A program made the translations under genes and the position numbers. From positions 434,001 through 498,000 of the forward strand of contig JAHLMK010000005.1 in assembly GCA_019915135.1 (NCBI GenBank): a stretch of 64,000 bases of DNA, written 5' to 3'. The notes below the pieces were generated by a model. That model saw only the letters and a program-made list of their open reading frames with translations. It searched no databases and was not told the DNA's origin. Below are positions 59,887 through 64,000 of the stretch, piece by piece (the first letter of the stretch is position 1; each line of letters starts with the position of its first letter). This DNA comes from Strobilurus pachycystidiatus. Taxonomy: Eukaryota > Basidiomycota > Agaricomycetes > Agaricales > Physalacriaceae.

Positions 59887-60030
59887 GATGGTGGGAGATG
59901 GAAATGGTATCAGTAATTGAAGGGCAACGAACGCTCTTATATACCCATGCCTGTCACGTGGCGGCGGCACCGATGATTTGTATCAGGTTCATGGTTGAAT
60001 TTCTTGCCGTTGGAGGGTGATACATGCGAT

Positions 60031-60679
60031 CTAGTCCTTGAGAGACTGTATTTCTTCATTACTGGTTTGAAGATACTCGTCATACGAGTCATGATACGAT
60101 GCTACAGAGGAGTTTAGCAGGACGGGTGTCAAATCAAAGCCAGACCTACCAGAGGTACCTGCTCGAGCGCGAAAACGTGCCACCAATCTGCGGTTATGCT
60201 CGATTGCTGTTAACTGGGCATGTTTGACGGTTCCTGGCAGGTATCAGGTCACCTTCGCTGTGTAGAGAGAAATACATACCAGTGAGGTCGATGACATAGG
60301 GTAGTAGACGTATTCCGTCTACTGACTTGAGCAAAGTTACGCCACCTCGTGCTATTCTATGGTGTTCTCTCGCGACGCGTATTATACATAGATTGGTCGT
60401 GGGAGAGAAGTATTTCACTGCCAGGAGGTTGTAAGAATGACTTCACGGAAGCAGGACAAGTACCAGTGAGAGAATGGGAGACACAACCCCAACCCACGTC
60501 ACCAAAGTTGTCCTGGATTGAGTCTCTCAGAGCGGCCCAGATCTGCTTACTGTCGAGCCTGCTCTGCGTGGGTTTGGCCTGATCAAGAGGCATGAATTCG
60601 ACAAGCAGCCATCTGTTCTTGGCTGAATTGACATTTTGTTGGACATTTTGAGCAGAGGCTTTACCTTGAATCTGACCAT
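60031..60679 (-). CDS. POP5: RNase P/MRP protein subunit Pop5
   Basis: A core protein of nuclear RNase P and RNase MRP, which process tRNA and rRNA precursors. Five exons give 153 aa: the first is just MVRFK, then 'NRWLLVEFMPLDQAKP', 'LDSKQIWAALRDSIQDNFGD', 'VGWGCVSHSLT' joined to 'VKYFSPTTNLCIIRVAREHH', 'RIARGGVTLLKSVDGIRLLP' and 'GTVKHAQLTAIEHNRRLVAR', then an acidic tail. Intron phases agree throughout. The start MVRFK is the conserved family start, although the frame stays open upstream to a Met at 60823. The gene is divergent from the next with about 150 bp between starts. Confidence 0.95.
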
Positions 60680-60831
60680 GATGGTCAAGAACAGGTCAAG
60701 AACAGGATCGAAAAAGTGGAAGCGTGTGACAGGGGCCTTTCCGGCACTTGCGGCTGTCATCACCTTGACTCCTGCCGCCTCGTCGACCGACGCGTTCTGC
60801 TCATTACTTTCCACCACCGCCATCGGCCATC

Positions 60832-62220
60832 ATGTTCGACGACAGCGACGACGTCTTTGCGTCGAGCGGATCCCGCTATCTTTCAGCGGCCAAGACGATG
60901 TCGCCCCGTCGATCCCCATCGCGACAAAGCCTTCTTCCACGTCGCTCGAACACTTCTCTGCGCGGTTCATCCAGCCTGGCGCACGCTCTGAACGACGACG
61001 ACGACAATTCTGGCGGGCGCCATACACTGGGCCACTCACTGGCTCATGAGCTGGCCTTTGCCCTTATGCCCGAGCCCAGCGCCGGCTCCAAGCTGCTGGC
61101 CGAGGAATTCGGCATCGAGTACGATGAAGGCGCAGAGGGCATCGACGGTGACCTAGACCCCGCCGCCGACCAATCCCACGTTGTGGTTGTCGACGTCGAC
61201 GACGCATCCTATGCCTCAGAGATAGATGCGGAGACCGTTGGCTCTTCGTTCCATAATACCCCAGACGCCACCTTGGACGACGCCCCCCACTTTTACGACC
61301 CCATTGCCGACAGCCCATCAGCGGCATCAAAGTCACGCAAGCACGAAAAGAAGGATGCCATGGAAATTCTTGCAGAAAACCTCGAGTCCACGGACAAATT
61401 CCTTTCGCATCTGCGGCGCATAGATGTCGATTTAGGGTCCCCTGCTTCTCCTGCCCTTGAGACCATCGCCTCCGACGTTATACGGCGTATAAATGACACG
61501 GCACGCGACAGAGAAGGTCAGGTGCGCGAGTTGCTGGAATATGAAAGAGAGTTCCGGAAGATTGCTGGAGAGGTCGGCGGAAGTGATGTGCTGGGACAGT
61601 TGGAGGAGTTGACGGGCATAGAGGAGCTGAGCGATGAACGGCCTCCAGCAGAGCCATCACGGCCGGAGCCGCAGATGCTCGACGCACTCGAAGAAGAGCC
61701 GCCGTCGCCCCACCACAATCACTGGGACATGGATCCTGCTCATCATCTTGACCATCACGAGGAAGAAGACGAGGACGACTTTAACGGCCATACCTCTCCT
61801 ATAAAGGACGCCTTCCCTCCTCCACCGCCAATAAACGGACCTCCAACACCAGCAGTAACTCTACCCCAATTAGCGGATCTTCGCTCGTTCACTACATCTC
61901 TCGTTTCCTCACTTACGACTATATCGGAACAAACTCAAATCAACGGAGCGGCTACGACGGAAGCGGGGAGGAAAATAAGAGCCTTGAAGAACAAGATTGG
62001 CGGGTGGCGGACGGACTGGGACAGCGCTGAGCGCAGCCGGGCAAGGATAGAGCGATGGGAGGCAGGCATTACAGATGGAAACGATACACCCGAAAGTGAG
62101 GTCCCCACTTTCTCCAAGCGCATCGATGGCCGCAGATTCGTGCAGGAGCACTTGCAGGCTTTCGAACTCGCACTGGCAGACGCAGCGGTGAAGACAAACG
62201 CCATAATGACTGCCTCGTAG
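60832..62220 (+). CDS. unknown acidic, largely disordered protein with helical C-terminus
   Basis: An intronless 462-residue protein of no family I recognise. The N-terminal 180 residues are Ser/Arg- then Asp-rich ('MFDDSDDVFASSGSRYLS', 'SHVVVVDVDDASYASEIDAE'). Helical blocks follow: 'MEILAENLESTDKFLSHLRR' and 'ALETIASDVIRRINDTARDR' through 'QLEELTGIEELSDE'. A His/Asp/Glu/Pro-rich linker (HHLDHHEEEDEDDF) comes next, then a last helical domain 'LADLRSFTTSLVSSLTTISE' to 'RFVQEHLQAFELALADAAVK'. The helical blocks suggest a coiled-coil partner protein. Real coding is supported by length, frame and amphipathic periodicity. Confidence 0.75.
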   Translation: MFDDSDDVFASSGSRYLSAAKTMSPRRSPSRQSLLPRRSNTSLRGSSSLAHALNDDDDNSGGRHTLGHSLAHELAFALMPEPSAGSKLLAEEFGIEYDEGAEGIDGDLDPAADQSHVVVVDVDDASYASEIDAETVGSSFHNTPDATLDDAPHFYDPIADSPSAASKSRKHEKKDAMEILAENLESTDKFLSHLRRIDVDLGSPASPALETIASDVIRRINDTARDREGQVRELLEYEREFRKIAGEVGGSDVLGQLEELTGIEELSDERPPAEPSRPEPQMLDALEEEPPSPHHNHWDMDPAHHLDHHEEEDEDDFNGHTSPIKDAFPPPPPINGPPTPAVTLPQLADLRSFTTSLVSSLTTISEQTQINGAATTEAGRKIRALKNKIGGWRTDWDSAERSRARIERWEAGITDGNDTPESEVPTFSKRIDGRRFVQEHLQAFELALADAAVKTNAIMTAS

Positions 62221-62348
62221 CACTTGCTTGGGTCACAGGAGACGACGCCACATCACATACTAGTTTGCTTTATTGTATATACCGTACACATTACTCACTC
62301 TTAGAGCTGGGGTACATATCTATTTAGACTGAGGATCAATGTATACCA

Positions 62349-64000
62349 TCAACTTCCGCACTTGATCCAGTTTGTCCTGGCTTCGACTGCTTCTTTGCGA
62401 ACGGAGCGCTTTGGGTCATCCAACACCTTCGCCAGTTCCTTCACGACTCTGGACTTGGAGGGATAGAGCACGTTGTACGGTACAATCTGAGGCACGATGG
62501 TCAGATAGCGCAATGCCGCAATTCTCACTTTCTGTACGCGCCAGTTAGTTTGTCACATCAAAAGAAAGCGAACGAGTTCCTCTGACCATTGACGGCATCT
62601 CAGCACACATGCTGTTCTTGAGCATCTTGTTCACCAGCGACGGCGCGTGCTCCGTGATGAGACTGTGTTCGGGAGTGTCACCTTCGGCGGCAGCGATGAA
62701 CGTGTCGATGACATTCGCCTTTATGTCGTTGTCAGGCAAGTCGATCCCTCGTAAGAGGAGAGGCATCAACTGCATAGGACAAAAATGAGGACAGTCGACG
62801 AAATGGGATTCTTCAACGCACTGTGGGCATCTGCGATGAGTATAAGGGTTTCGATACCGCTCTGATCAAGGACGTCAAAGCAACAAGGTTTGACAGTTGA
62901 GTTTTGGTGTCTACATGCAGATAAGTTTTGTGCCATGTCGATGGACGGTTCACCTACCACTTGAATCTGTCGCACCAGCAATTATGCGAGGCAAGACCTT
63001 GTTGACGAATCTTTGAACGTGCAGAATCTGTAGACTGAGTGTTCAGATATCAAGGCGCAAGCGACGAAAAGTACCCCCACCTTGATTACAGCGTGGTGCT
63101 TCTTGAGCAAGGTTTGGTCAGATTCGACGAGCTTGCCGATGGCTTTGGCAGCGTCCCATCCCACATCTTCCCGTGCAAAGACTTCAAAAAAATGTTCCAC
63201 GAAGAGGAATGTCTGAGGGTGATTTTGAACGAGCAGCGCTCGAGAGATCTGAGGGCCGTTTGATTCAATCTGCGAATGCGCGATAGAGAGACGGGTACAT
63301 ACGTAGATCCACGAGGCTATTGTCTGTCGATGCTGCGTTACAGAGAGTGACGCATCCCCGAATCGCCCTGGCCAGAACGTCTCACGGAGACTGTCCAGGA
63401 AACCCTGACATTCTGAGGTAGAAGTGAGTTCTCAACACGGGTTAGGCGGTGGACAAGGGACTCGCCTGAGGCATGTTTGTTGATGATGGAGCATATAACC
63501 TGCCAAGCAGCAGTACGTTGCAAATCATTGTCGGCGCACGCGAGACTCCATTGCAGCAGATCATTTAGCAAAATGTCGAGTGAGGGGACGGGAAGGGTCA
63601 ACTTTGGATACAATGAGCACGGCGTTAATTAATGCGGCCATCCATACCTGAGGCTGAGCAGAAAGCACTGCTGATGCGAATAGAACAATCAAGTTCTTCT
63701 GAGACGTAGGTGCAGAAGTCTGAGAGCAAGCTGGTTAGAAGCTTGACAAGGGCCTGGTGGGATTAGAGACTAACGATGAGAGGTAGGAATAGCATGTCGG
63801 AAGGAAGTTTCGCCTGCCCTTCAGCGAGATCTTTGACGTTTCCTGTGAGGAATCCAGCAAAAACGGATTCGAGGAATGTTTGGTAGCGCCTTCAAGGACA
63901 GTCAGGTATGTCAAAAAGAGTACGAGTATTCTCTTACTGTGGGCTCAAGCACTGAGCGATCAAGTCGATGATATCACCCGCGACACGGATCAGGCGGGAA
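62349..64000 (-). CDS. MMS19/Met18 HEAT-repeat protein, C-terminal part (5' end beyond right edge)
   Basis: A cytosolic iron-sulfur assembly targeting factor that delivers Fe-S clusters to nuclear DNA-repair and replication enzymes; loss gives DNA-damage sensitivity and TFIIH defects. The window holds only the C-terminal HEAT repeats: 'LQWSLACADNDLQRTAAWQV', 'MEHFFEVFAREDVGWDAAKA', 'IGKLVESDQTLLKKHHAVIK' spliced to 'FVNKVLPRIIA', 'LMPLLLRGIDLPDNDIKANV' and the last repeat 'KELAKVLDDPKRSVRKEAVE', ending 'RTNWIKCGS' at 62349. These match the MMS19 C-terminal domain. The client relation to POL1 is known in other eukaryotes, but physical proximity here is probably chance. Confidence 0.88.

Noticed and set aside
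1..64000. Transposons, CRISPR arrays, prophage, tRNA or rRNA genes, secondary-metabolite cluster
   Set aside because: No transposase or reverse transcriptase frames, no regularly spaced repeats, no tRNA T-arm with matching acceptor stem, and no PKS/NRPS/terpene synthase were seen on reading both strands; the old-yellow-enzyme gene stands alone.

Overview
The window reads as a gene-dense nuclear segment from a filamentous basidiomycete, probably a wood- or litter-decaying agaricomycete. The reasons are the many short spliceosomal introns (mostly about 45-65 nt), basidiomycete-type Zn2Cys6 regulators, and a secreted GH45 subfamily C endoglucanase of the Phanerochaete type. About 33 protein genes are supported, and both window edges cut a gene. 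I found no convincing tRNA, rRNA, transposon, CRISPR array or viral segment.

Layout. 1-2950 (-) oligopeptide transporter (3' end off the left edge); 3958-5478 (+) secreted TPR/J-domain chaperone; 5683-8842 (-) zinc-cluster regulator; 9551-10347 (+) small J-protein; 10481-11068 (-) OHCU decarboxylase; 13138-14581 (+) COP9 signalosome subunit 5; 15488-17412 (+) second zinc-cluster regulator; 17570-18004 (+) small membrane protein; 19438-20906 (+) CDK7-like kinase; 21169-23713 (-) nucleoporin-like protein with RanBP2 zinc fingers; 23857-24582 (+) complex I 21 kDa subunit; 25344-26250 (+) GH45 endoglucanase; 27795-30119 (+) PTR2 peptide transporter; 30475-33736 (-) CLC chloride transporter; 33788-34592 (+) MED4.

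Next comes a tandem segmental duplication (about 34424-36720). Each unit carries the last exon of MED4 plus a dual-specificity phosphatase gene. The left phosphatase copy looks frameshifted, the right copy is intact, and the duplicated MED4 exon is a relic. Then: 36811-41958 (+) DNA polymerase alpha catalytic subunit; 42527-43541 (-) regulator with a C-terminal zinc cluster; 44833-46529 (+) NDUFAF7/MidA methyltransferase; 46788-47273 (+) TMEM14 family; 47928-48966 (-) eIF4E type 2 (4EHP); 49056-50154 (+) Kei1; 50240-50925 (-) MsrB; 51081-51894 (+) glutathione transferase; 51948-53029 (-) RluA-family pseudouridine synthase; 53299-54408 (+) ADAL-type deaminase; 54486-56136 (-) old-yellow-enzyme; 56729-57439 (-) unknown; 58022-59886 (-) DUF4139 protein; 60031-60679 (-) POP5; 60832-62220 (+) unknown acidic protein; 62349-64000 (-) MMS19 C-terminal part.

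The genes are mostly unrelated housekeeping genes, not a pathway cluster. Several sit head to head with very short shared promoters (CLC/MED4 51 bp, 4EHP/KEI1 89 bp, nucleoporin/NUO-21 143 bp, POP5/unknown 152 bp). The most noteworthy signals are the duplication and the unusual gene architecture: a 5-nt microexon and a run of tiny exons encoding a zinc cluster, two consecutive 17-nt microexons encoding the CLC selectivity motif, a 13-nt microexon, an ATG-only exon, and three apparent GC-AG introns. No clearly new multi-gene system was seen.
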